A DNA stretch of 64,000 bases, from positions 204,909,681 through 204,973,680 of the forward strand of contig NC_089492.1 of NCBI RefSeq assembly GCF_036850765.1, read 5' to 3'. Each line of letters starts with the position of its first letter. The first letter of the stretch is position 1. The notes beneath the pieces are model-generated. The model had not been told where the DNA came from, did no database searches, and was given only the letters and a program-made list of their open reading frames with translations. Positions 34,296-43,499 of this stretch are shown piece by piece. Source of the DNA: Saccopteryx bilineata (taxonomy: Eukaryota > Chordata > Mammalia > Chiroptera > Emballonuridae). Both the position numbers and the translations under genes were made by a program.

Positions 34296-34942
34296 TTACC
34301 TGTGGTGTTGTTTTCTTTTGTTCTTTGAATCTGGTTGGAAAACCCCCTTTAGTATTTCCTGGAGTGGGGGCTTTCTGTTGATAAATTCTCTCATCTTTTC
34401 TGTATTTGTGAATCTTTTTATATCTCCTTCATACTTGAAGGATAGCTTTGATGGGTATAGTATTCTTGGCTGAAAGTTCCTCTCTTTCAGGGCTTTAAAT
34501 ATTGGGGTCCACTCTCTTCTAGCTTGTAGAGTTTCTGCTGAGAAATCTGATGATAATCTAATAGGCCTTCCTTTATATGTTGTATTCTTCTTTTTCCTGG
34601 CTGTCCTGAGAATTTTTTCTTTGTCATTGGTTTGTGTCATCTTCATTATGATGTGCCTTGGAGTGGGTTTGTTGTGGTTAAGAAAACTCGGTGTTCTGTT
34701 TGCTTCTTGAATTTGAGGCTTTAGTTCTTTCCACAGGCTTGGGAAGTTCTCATCTATTATTTGTTTGAGTATATTCTCCATTCCATTTTCTTTCTCTTCT
34801 CCCTCTGATATACCTATTATTCTTATGTTATTCTTTCTGATGGAGTCAGACAATTCCTGTAGGGCTTTCTCATTTTTTATTATTTTTGAGTCTCTTTCTT
34901 CTTCTCTCTGTTGTGCAAGTTGCTTGTCTTCTATTTCACTCA
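34296..34942 (-). pseudogene. L1-D ORF1, C-terminal two thirds
   Basis: An uninterrupted frame runs from the 5' truncation point (SEIEDKQL) through the RRM (NNIRIIGISEG) and the C-terminal domain (RHIIMKMTQTNDK, RPIRLSSDFSAE, ARREW) to the stop at 34296. It lacks the N-terminus and most of the coiled coil, so it has no native start. Confidence 0.9.
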
Positions 34943-34954
34943 AGAAGTATAAAT
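34943..34954. repeat. Target-site duplication of L1-D (5' side)
   Basis: Exact copy of 31532-31543; it overlaps the displaced 3' target duplication of the SINE at 31135. Confidence 0.9.
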
Positions 34955-35083
34955 TTTATTGATTGATTTTAGAGAGAAAGAGAGACAGAAACAGTCTGTT
35001 CTTGTATGTGCTTTGACTGGAGATTGAACTGGCAACATCCATACTTCAGGACACTGTTCCAACCAACTGAGTTATCCAGCCAG
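34955..35083 (-). mobile_element. Old short tRNA-derived SINE (split by later insertions)
   Basis: 'gattgattttagagagaaag' is the typical tail side, and the complement of a worn tRNA head ('aaccaactgagttatccagc') lies at the right. Its first bases lie at 31116-31134, before the younger SINE and L1-D. Confidence 0.65.
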
Positions 35084-35199
35084 AGCAGAAAATTTTGAAG
35101 CAGATGATTTCTTTGAAATATCAAAGGCATGAACAACTGAACACAGGAAAAGAAACAGATAGTTTATGTAATCTTTTTATTAAACACTTTGTTTTTTTT

Positions 35200-35386
35200 T
35201 TTAATTTATTTTATTTATTCATTTTTAGAGAGGACAGAAAGAGAGAGAGAGAGAGAGAGAAGGGGGGAGGAGCTAGAAGCATCAACTCCCATATGTGCCT
35301 TGACCAGGCAAGCCCAGGGTTTCGAACCAGCGACCTCAGCATTTCCAGGTCGACGCTTTATCCACTGCGCCACCACAGATCAGGCC
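35200..35386 (-). mobile_element. Short tRNA-derived SINE (CCTGATC/CCTGACC type)
   Basis: It has a T-rich tail side, a (GA)n tract, 'catatgtgccttgaccaggc', a B-box complement ('ggtttcgaacc') and a head complement ('ccactgcgccaccacag'). The target duplication taaacactttgtttttt flanks it. The family also occurs at 53881 and 55560. Confidence 0.88.
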
Positions 35387-35399
35387 TAAACACTTTGTT

Positions 35400-35789
35400 T
35401 TTTAAGAAGTTTTGTTTTGTTGTGATTATTTCATCATTTTTTATATATTATTTGACTATGTATGCCTTTTCTTTGTAGTCTATTTGAGTTAATAGAGCAC
35501 CTAAGTAAAGAGGGAAGGGTGAAGAGAATCAATGGAAACAAATATGAGGATAAAGATGAAGAGTGGAAAAGGCCAGACATAGGGAAGAGGATTGAATCAC
35601 AACGAGGCCGCTGTCAGAGCCAGAGTCCAGAGCTACAGGGGAGAAGCTCAGCCCAGGTCCTCTGCAATCAGCACTCTTATTCCCTGGGAGTGGTCTGCCT
35701 GGGCCGAACATCGGCAGGGCAAAGGTGAAGACCTCAAATTAAGATTGAGAAAGTGCGGCGGGCTGGGTTTTCCATTCATTCATGACTAT
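35400..35789. other. Unassigned sequence
   Basis: It contains overlapping short open frames (35462-35728, 35592-35834) with no recognisable domain and no codon pattern I would trust. I see no repeat. Confidence 0.4.
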
Positions 35790-36030
35790 GATAGTAAAGA
35801 TGATGGTGATGAATGGCTATTTAGTGAGCGCTAATTCTGTGACACGCAGTGACTCCTCAGACTTTTTTACCAACATCATGCTATTTAACTTCCATAAAAA
35901 TCATAAATGGTATTCTTAATTGCTTTCTCTATAAAATGAAATAAACTCATAGAGGTAAAATAACTTTCCCAGGGTCATGCCACGGGACTGTAGAAGAAAT
36001 AGAATTCAAATTCAGGTCTGTCTGACTCTC
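35790..36030 (+). repeat. MIR SINE relic
   Basis: The MIR layout is worn but visible: 'catgctatttaacttcc', 'ctataaaatgaaataaac' in place of 'acagatgaggaaac', 'taactttcccagggtcatgc', 'attcaaattcaggtctgtc'. Confidence 0.6.
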
Positions 36031-37259
36031 ATCACTTTTATCCAGAACACATATTGCACCACTCCACAAATATTTGCAGAGCATCTACTGTCTACAAATC
36101 AGTGGACTTAAGTACACCATTATAGGTGTGATCTAGGTCCTTATTATGGAGAACACTCAGATAGATACACAATCTGCTATTTGGGACAATTCTCAGAACT
36201 TCCCAAATTTAGCACATATATACCCCAGTGCCCAGCTTCCTTTACTCCTCCAAACTACCAGGTGCCTTCACTTCAGGATTAATTCCCTCTTCTTCCTGAG
36301 AAGACAGGAGCTGTCCCAGAAGTCCAACCAATTCCAGCACTCAAGGAGGAAAATCTTTCACAGAAATGATATCAAAGGATCAAAGGGCTGGCTCAATCAG
36401 ATGTTCTTAACTACTTCCTGACCATGTTCAGGCTGGAAAAGTGGGGTTTGAATTGGCAGGTCTAACAGAGTTTCAGAGAGGGGGAAATGTGGACATATTG
36501 AAGCTCACAGCTTTAAAACTCACAGCCATATCTCCATAAGTAAAATAAGCAACAAATTCTACACACTCGGTTATCTGGAGATTATATGCAATAGTCTCGT
36601 GTACGTTCTGATTGAAAATTCAGCTGCATAACCTTCCATGAACTGTTTATTTTATGTACTTATTTAACTAACATTCAAACTGACAAGACTCTTATTTCTG
36701 GGCCTTCTTTTTTATACTTTTATGTACTAACGATCAGATGAAGCTCAGATACCATAAACTTTGCATGTTTTTGATTTTGCACACAAACTGAAGGTTAGAA
36801 TTCTAGTCTGTGTCCTCAGTCACTCAATTCTTTTAGATCTTTGAACATGACTTCAAACCCTGCCAAAACACAACCCAAATACAGGCTTGCTTCTATGTCT
36901 GTACAAATACGTAAAAGAAATGGGTATGTCAACTTTCAATGGATACTAGCCTAATTGAAGGTTTAACTACTGTCAGGGAACAAAGGCAGCTAGTGCTGAC
37001 TACACCTGCTTTGTTCAAGGGTAAGAAGACATTCAGAACAAAGAGGAATGAATAAACGCAGGTAGCATGATGGAAATAAACCAAAAACTTCACTGGCTGC
37101 TGCAATTCACACCAACCTCTCCCTAGTCTGACCTCCTACTGCACTTACAAGTACATTAAATATTTAATTATATACACTGTATATAAAGTATTGGTTTTCT
37201 GTTTCATTCACATCAATCAGTCTTACAAATAAAATGATATATGTTGTAATCTGATATTT
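36031..37259. other. Unassigned sequence, with an ancient repeat-like segment near 36065-36170
   Basis: 36065-36170 ('ccacaaatatttgcagagca', 'catctactgtctac') resembles the same unplaced ancient repeat as 17500 and 42620. The open frame at 36146-36421 has no domain. Nothing else is recognised. Confidence 0.4.
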
Positions 37260-37440
37260 CAGTACTTTCATACATGCTAATCCACTTTATCTTCATGATG
37301 GCACGTTGAGGTAGACATCCTATGTAGACATGTAGAATTATCTTGATTTCACAGATGAGAAAACAGAGGCTGAAGCCATCATTTACACAACAGTATTCTT
37401 TAAGCAGAGGACTGGGAATCAAAGGCAATCTTCAAGGCTC
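37260..37440 (+). repeat. MIR SINE relic
   Basis: The MIR core order is 'ccactttatcttcatgatgg', 'acagatgagaaaacagaggc' and 'gcagaggactgggaatcaaa'. Confidence 0.68.
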
Positions 37441-37606
37441 CCTTTTCCTGGTATCATACCAACTGAATTTGACAGTTGTGAGACTTCTGGTTCTCCTTAC
37501 TACACAGAGCTGGAAAGATGGTCTATAAATGCTTGCTTGTGGGACTCCTACCTCTGCTCCTCTGGAGGTAAAGCAACCTGTGGCAGAAGAGGTGGGTACT
37601 TTATTT

Positions 37607-38023
37607 ATTTTTTTTCCTTTTTTTTTTCTTTTTTTTTTTTTTTGTATTTTTCTGAAGCTGGAAACGGGGAGAGTCAGTCAGACAGACTCCCGCATGCACC
37701 CGACCGGGATCCACCCGGCACGCCCACCAGGGGCGAAGCTCTGCCCACCAGGGGGCGATGCTCTGCCCCTCCGGGGCGTCGCTCTGCCGCGACCAGAGCC
37801 ATTCTACTGCCTGGGGCAGAGGCCAAGGAGCCATCCCCAGCGCCCGGGCCATCTTTGCTCCAATGGAGCCTTGGCTGCGGGAGGGGAAGAGAGAGACAGA
37901 GAGGAAGGAGGGGGGGGTGGAGAAGCAAATGGGCGCGTCTCCTATGTGCCGTGGCCGGGAATCGAACCCGGGTTCCCCGCACGCCAGGCCGACGCTCTAC
38001 TGCTGAGCCAACCGTCCAGGGCC
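37607..38023 (-). mobile_element. tRNA-derived SINE (Rhin-1-like), full length
   Basis: The long T-rich tail side is followed by 'ctgaagctggaaacggggag'. The GC-rich body has tandem-like 'ctctgcccaccaggggc' phrases, and the complement of the tRNA head sits at the right (gaatcgaacccgg, 'ccaaccgtccagggc'). High CpG content indicates a young copy. Confidence 0.92.
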
Positions 38024-38084
38024 GAAGTGGCCACTTTAAATTATGCTAGAAGTCCATTAGAAAAATTTGTAGCTATGTGTGGTG

Positions 38085-38199
38085 AGTTGTGAACTGGACT
38101 TATTGTGGTGATCATTTTGCAATATATACATATCTCAAATTATTATGTTGTACATCTGAAACTAATATAAAGTTATGTCAGTTATATCTCAATAAAAAA
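38085..38199 (+). repeat. L1 3'-end fragment
   Basis: 'gtggtgatcattttgcaata', 'tgttgtacatctgaaactaa' and 'tatctcaataaaaaaa' are a common terminal L1 3' UTR. Confidence 0.7.
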
Positions 38200-39317
38200 A
38201 GAGCCCATTAGATCTAAAGAGTAGGTGGATCTGGAAGAAAGGATAACTTATCAGCTTCCAGGCACTATAGTGACTATTCAGAATTCGACATCTTCAGCAA
38301 CTGAACCTTTTTAGCTGTTCATGTGTCAGAGGTTCAACTGTATTCTGTCTTGCTGCCTGCTCACATAGGTTAATGGACCATAAATAGTGATAATTCATCA
38401 CGGGTGGGAAATCCAAAGTCCAGTTCAGGCATCTATTCTGTATGCTATGCAGAATTTCCATGTAACTGCTACATTTAGCTCCTGGTCCCCCCATTTTTCC
38501 ACAGCCTTCCTTAGACCCAGCTATTTGGTCTCTACATTCCAATCTCTCTCCTGAATGTTTTTTCTCCTGCTGGGTCACTCTGAAAATATTGTAATAGGTG
38601 TTATAACAGCTTTTTTCCATGGCATTTCACCAAAACAACAAGACATAAAGTCACTGAGAACAAGACACAATAAACCTGACCGGAATAATGTTGGTTGACC
38701 ACTGGTCTGACTCATGCCCCCTAATTCCATCAGAAAAGTCAAAGCTGTTTAATTTAACACAAACAAGATCAACAAGTGGTGGAGCATGATTAAGGACAAT
38801 TCTTGTTAGGCTCTTAGAATTCATGTTACAAGGCCAACATCACAATTGTGCAGCCTGAGGTATGTGGCATCTGAAGCCTACCGCTTGTGCCAATCAGTTC
38901 AATATCCTGGTTACCTAATGCGGTGAATTTCAAGGTGCATGCTACCACACATGTCATGGCTCCTTTCCTCACCCATGGTCTCCAATAAAAACCTGTCTGT
39001 TCTGGGTCCTGCTTAAGAAATTGTTCTGAGCTACTTCGTCTGAAAAACGCTAAGGTATAATTTTGTACAGGGTATTCACAGGTTTATTTATTCTGCATCC
39101 CAGGTAACACAGGTGCAATTTAATAAAGCTTTCTAAAATCCATGCCTTTGCTACAGGCATGTATTTAACAGTGAAAATTTCAAACAATAGGGCAGGGGAG
39201 CCTCCAATCACATCATGCTTTTAAAACCTCTTCCACCATCACTGCCAAAAGCTCCAAATTATTTAATTCCTAATATGTTTTCCCAAAGAAGTCACTTTAG
39301 GTCAAATGGTAGTCATA
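38200..39317. other. Mostly unassigned; possible LTR-like end near 38990
   Basis: 'ccaataaaaacctgtctgtt' at 38981-39000 resembles the poly(A) region of a solo retroviral LTR, but I cannot define TG...CA ends or a target duplication. The open frame at 38294-38620 (minus) has no domain. Confidence 0.3.
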
Positions 39318-39319
39318 TA

Positions 39320-39917
39320 CAGTGTGTCCGTAAAGTCATGGTGCACTTTTGACCAGTCACACGAAAGCAACAAAAGATGATAGAAATGTGAAATCTGCAC
39401 CAAATAAAAGAAAAACCCTCCCAGTTTCTGTAGGATGATGTGGCAGCATGTGCGCATACGCAAATGATGACATAACACCCCACGGTGTTACGGAGCAGCC
39501 CACAGCCATGCCAGTCGAGATGTGGACGGTACAGAGGAAAGTTCAGTGTGTTCTGTGGCTCGCTAAATTCAAATCCGTGACCAAAGTGCAACGTGAATAT
39601 CGGCGCGTTTATAACGAAGTGCCATCACATAAGAATAACATTACTCGGTGGGATAAGCAGTTGAAGGAAACCAGCAGTTTGGTGGAAAAACCCTGTTCTG
39701 GTAGGCCATCAGTCAGTGACGAGCCTGTAGAGGCTATACGAGATAGCTACCTAAGGAGCCCTAAAAAATCTGTGTGTGAGCCCACATCGAACTTCATTGA
39801 GTAGGTATGAAACTTTGAGAGTTTTCCTTTTATTTGGTGCAGATTTCACATTTCTATTGTCTTTTGTTGCTTTCCTGTGACTGGTCAAAAGCGCACCATG
39901 ACTTTACAGGCACACTG
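39320..39917 (+). mobile_element. Tc1/mariner-type DNA transposon, internally deleted (598 bp)
   Basis: Terminal inverted repeats of about 100 bp start cagtgtgtccgtaaagtcat on the left and, inverted, cagtgtgcctgtaaagtcat on the right; they differ at a handful of positions. A TA duplication lies on both sides (39318-39319, 39918-39919). Between the repeats is a 118-codon frame with a transposase N-terminal DNA-binding domain but no catalytic domain, so it is a non-autonomous deletion derivative. Confidence 0.92.
39448..39804 (+). CDS. Transposase N-terminal helix-turn-helix remnant
   Basis: This 118-codon open frame has its likely native start at Met 39508 (MPVEMWTVQRKV) or at the upstream in-frame Met 39448. 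Residues ~25-90 resemble the helix-turn-helix transposase N-termini seen in many Tc1/mariner-like elements (related to Pfam DUF4817, from memory): VQREYRRVYNEVP, an ITRWDKQLKET helix, a GRPSVSDE hinge, and AIRDSYLRSPKKS. It stops at TAG 39802 right where the right-hand inverted repeat begins; the DDE catalytic region is missing. It could bind transposon ends but not cut. Expression is unknown. Confidence 0.75.
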   Translation: MCAYANDDITPHGVTEQPTAMPVEMWTVQRKVQCVLWLAKFKSVTKVQREYRRVYNEVPSHKNNITRWDKQLKETSSLVEKPCSGRPSVSDEPVEAIRDSYLRSPKKSVCEPTSNFIE

Positions 39918-39919
39918 TA

Positions 39920-40815
39920 TATACTTTTTTCCTCTGAGTACTTTTCTATTAATGTCAAAGTGGGCAAATTTAATGTAAATCATTGAGTATTAATTGGGCA
40001 CTGTGGGCTAGTGCACCATGCTAAGGGTACTAAAACAGGTGAGGGTCAGCTTCTGCCCACAGAAGTTAGTTTTTGGAACTAAAAACTCATCCAATTCACC
40101 TTCTAACTATAAGTCCTTTAAAAGTTATTATATTGTCTGAATTCTTTATTAAAAATTAAGAACCATAAAACATTATCAACTTACTCTAGGCCTCCTAATT
40201 CCAACCAAATTAATGAGCTCACTCTCATTTTGTATGATCAACTTAATCCCAAGGGATCACACGTGGCAAAGGCATAGCTGATGATGTACATGGGTTTATA
40301 ACATGTCTGTGCTGAGCAGTCCCCAAAAGTCAGATTTCCACACTACCCATACTAGATAGGTAGCAAGTGCCTATTAACTATGAGAGGGTGTTGCTTTGAT
40401 TCTGCTTTCACTTCTTTTTAATAGCATCCAAAATTCCTGTGGGCCAGTAGTCCCCATTGCCTGGAGTCCAAAACCAGGAGTCCCACAGTGACAATGAAGG
40501 CACACAACAGTCTTCGTTACCTGCATCAATAATGAGTCTATGTAGCTTCTTAGTGTCTAAGTGATTTCTGGGTGCTCTACGCTCTTTTTGCAGCATTCTT
40601 CCCCCCCCCTTTTTTAATCTAGTGCTTAATTTTGCCTTTCTTTCTCAATCATCTTGCTATTGTCTGTGTGTCTCAGGGCTGCTTTCCACTTACCCACAGT
40701 GAGTCTCCAAAGCAGGCCTGAGATTGCAGAGCCTGTCCCGAGGGCTTCCTTACAACTTCACACAGTCCTCCTATGAGCCAGGAAAACTGGAATCAGTTGT
40801 GCTATCTGTTATCCA
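39920..40815. other. Unassigned sequence
   Basis: I see no recognisable repeat or exon. The open frame at 40408-40596 (minus) has no domain. Confidence 0.4.
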
Positions 40816-40817
40816 GT

Positions 40818-41093
40818 ACAGATACAATCGACTCTAAGATGACATGAGTTTGAACTATGTGGGTTCACTCATACATGGATTTTTGTTGATGAATACAGTG
40901 GGCCCTTCCTATCCCTGAGTTTTGCATCCACAGATTCAGGCTATTGGGGCTAGAAAAACAGTGGTTTCATATTCCCAACCACAGATTCCTAATTGCTGAT
41001 TCCCAACCTTGGTTGGAAAACACTGTTTTCCATCTACAGTTATGAAGGGTTGACTCTAATTAAGTTTTGAGGGAGTCAAAAGTTAGAAGTGGA
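40818..41093 (+). repeat. MER2/Tigger-like fossil DNA transposon
   Basis: 'gatgacatgagtttgaacta', 'gtgggttcactcatacatgg' and 'aagttttgagggagtcaaaa' match my memory of MER2 parts. The middle ('cagtgggcccttcctatccc', 'ggttggaaaacactgttttc') looks like a second, related fossil element inserted or fused. Confidence 0.55.
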
Positions 41094-41096
41094 GAC

Positions 41097-41275
41097 CCTG
41101 GCCAAGTGCTCAGCTGGTTAGAGCATTGTGTCCATACACCAAAGTTGCAGGTTTGATCCCCGGTCAGGGCACAAACAAGAATCAACCAATGAATGCATAA
41201 ATAAGTGAAACAATAAATCAATGTTCCTTGCTCTCTCTCTCTCTCTCTCTAAAAAAAATCAATTAAAAAATTTAT
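41097..41275 (+). mobile_element. tRNA-derived SINE (Ves-like)
   Basis: The head 'ccctggccaagtgctcagct' carries an A box and 'ggtttgatccccggtcaggg' a B box; then comes a short body, a (CT)n tract and an A-rich tail. It is a shorter type than the Rhin-like SINEs and close to vesper-bat Ves-1 in layout. Confidence 0.82.
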
Positions 41276-42524
41276 AGATAGATTTTCCACTAGTGTCCCT
41301 AAACCTTCATGGCCACCCCCACCCCCTGATCACCACTGTTTAAGGATCCCTCCCAAAATACTGTTTACTATTTCAAACTTCAGTGACCATTATTTAGCCT
41401 TAATATTAACATATATTACTGATAACTTAGGATTTTTTTTAGAGAATAAAACCTGACAGAATATGACTTAAACACAAGTCAACAGAAATAAAAACAGAAA
41501 TACAAAGAGACATTTTTATATTACAGAAATAACAAAGGCTGAGCTGAAGCCAACTTTGCTATAGCAGAGCAGTTCTGGCACTCAAAGAAAAGTATTTACT
41601 GAGTTCTAAGCCAACAGCCCGTGCAGGCTACTAACTGGCATGATTTACTTATATTAGTCATTTCCAGCCTGTCTTCCTGCTTTAGGTTGATCATACAGAG
41701 TAGCTTGAAGGACTAAATAAATAAGGGAATAATAAACCATCTCAACAAACAATTCCAGAATAATTCCATAAGCTACTGTGCCACTAACATACCACCCATA
41801 CCTTGTATAACCCAGCAACTTTCCATTTCCATTGATAAATTCGGTTTTGGAAAAAAAATGGTATAGTGCAGTCAATTGTTTACACAACTAATGCCATAGC
41901 ATATTTCCAATAAAAAGGAACCAGACATAATGTCCAGCTTTTGAAGCTTACCACATGTCATTAGTTTAACATTCTCAAAAATGTTCAGGAAGAAATAATT
42001 AAATGACTGATGTTATTATAAAAAAAAAAACCCTCACATTTATTAAGTTTCTAAGTGCACCAAACACTGAGCTTATGTTGCCACATGTAAATTGTACAGC
42101 CCCAATGACTTCTAGGAGCTTAGAATCCCCAGTCAATACAATACAGAGAGCTCGAAGATGGAGACATTGACTCACTATACAAATATCTACTTAGGTCGAG
42201 TAAACCAATGCTCAGAGTGTTTTAGAGATGGAACAAGAAAAGGTGGGTTATTTAATCGAGATCAGAGACAATAACCTTGAAAACTTTCTCTTTGAGAAAT
42301 GGAAAACAGGAAAGGACAACACAACTCAATTCTTCTTGTTCTTTCTATAAGGAATGGGGAAGGAAGTGAGAGAGACATGTGAGCAGTTTCTTGATCCAGA
42401 GACAAAAGTTTTACTGAGATAGTGAGATTTTGAAAGATATAAAAATGGTGTGGGTAGGCCTTTGCTTAGGCCATGAGGAGAAGGATGCAGGTGTGTTCAT
42501 TCAAAATGCATGTACTTATTCATT
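41276..42524. other. Unassigned sequence
   Basis: I see no recognisable repeat. The open frame at 41654-41887 (minus) has no domain. Confidence 0.4.
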
Positions 42525-42870
42525 CAAAGCTGCTGGATAGAATGAAAGATACAGAGGTGAATGAGAATATGACTTGAGGGTACACAAATGGAAATAAAGT
42601 CTCCAACTATCCCTATCTATACATTATTAAATCACTCCTCTACTTATATTCATTTGTTAAATAAATATTGAGTGCTGATTCTGTGCAAAGCATGGGCTGA
42701 GTATTATAGAAGATAAAAAATGAATAAGATAAAAAACCTGCTCTCAGGGAGCTTACTAAGAGCAGAAATAATGAGAGCATTAATTACAGTAAGTAGACAG
42801 TAGACCACACTAGTGCTTTAAGGAGATAAAATGAGGCTTAATGAGAGTTCAGAAAGTTCTCATACTTAGC
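42525..42870 (+). repeat. Ancient mammalian interspersed repeat, family not resolved
   Basis: 'aaatattgagtgctgattct', 'gtgcaaagcatgggctgag' and 'ctcagggagcttactaag' follow the common 'aaatatttattgagcacc ... gtgccaggcac ... tggagcttac' layout. Confidence 0.5.
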
Positions 42871-42879
42871 CAACTCAAA

Positions 42880-43290
42880 TTCCACCTTCTCTGGAAATTA
42901 TGGTTATCTCCTTTGAATTTATTCTGCACTTTGTTCATTTGGCACTTACCTTTTACTGACTTGTATTACTCGGCAGGGGAATTCATAGTATAGCTGTCTT
43001 ATCTGCCCAGGTAGACTATAAGGTATTTATTACTACATTATATTTCTCAGTAATTTTCCACCATCACCAAAATACTCAGCACAGTGCAGTATACACAGTA
43101 AGTTCTCAACCAATACATTTTAGGAAAGATAGAGTGCCTTAAATTTATAGTAATCCCTGGTGCCAGCCTTCTGCTAGATTTTTCCTTCCTTAAAAGCAGG
43201 AACTGTGTTTTATTGGTCTTTGTAATCCCCCTAAGCCCAGACAGTCTGATGCATAGTTGGTGTTGAATAAATGTGTGCTGACTGAATCAA
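42880..43290 (+). repeat. L2 LINE 3'-end relics (two segments)
   Basis: 'actcagcacagtgcagtata' with 'cacagtaagttctcaacc' near 43080, and 'ttaaaagcaggaactgtgtt' with 'gttggtgttgaataaatgtg' near 43200-43270, are typical L2 3' ends. Each is strongly diverged. Confidence 0.55.
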
Positions 43291-43319
43291 TGTTTAATGG
43301 GAAACATCATAATGACACC

Positions 43320-43490
43320 TTTCTTAGGTATAGGGATTTACAGTTTACAAATTGCTCTAAAATGCATGATCTCCTTTAATCCTCTCAGCAAAATTGTGGA
43401 GTTGCCACTGAGATGACCATTGTCCAGATTATGAACCACATGAACTCAGAAGTTCATACACCAAACAGCTAAAGGCCGAGCTGGAACTTT
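43320..43490 (+). repeat. MIR SINE relic
   Basis: 'tgcatgatctcctttaatcc' followed by tctcagcaaaattgtggag and 'ccagattatgaaccacatga' follow the MIR order. Confidence 0.55.
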
Positions 43491-43499
43491 GGAACTTGT

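Larger units (their letters stand above)
31544..34942 (-). mobile_element. L1-D: L1 insertion truncated at both ends
   Basis: The minus-strand L1 starts inside ORF1 (at SEIEDKQL) and ends inside ORF2 just after RWKNI. There L1 homology stops and an A tail of nine bases (T at 31545-31553) abuts a perfect 12-bp target duplication. About 300 codons of ORF2 and the whole 3' UTR are absent. The 5' truncation is ordinary for L1; the 3' truncation with a tail points to use of an internal polyadenylation site or internal priming. Confidence 0.92.

Noticed and set aside
38640..39050. Solo retroviral LTR
   Set aside because: Only a poly(A)-like segment (aataaaaacctgtctg) is suggestive. No TG/CA ends, primer site or target duplication could be found.
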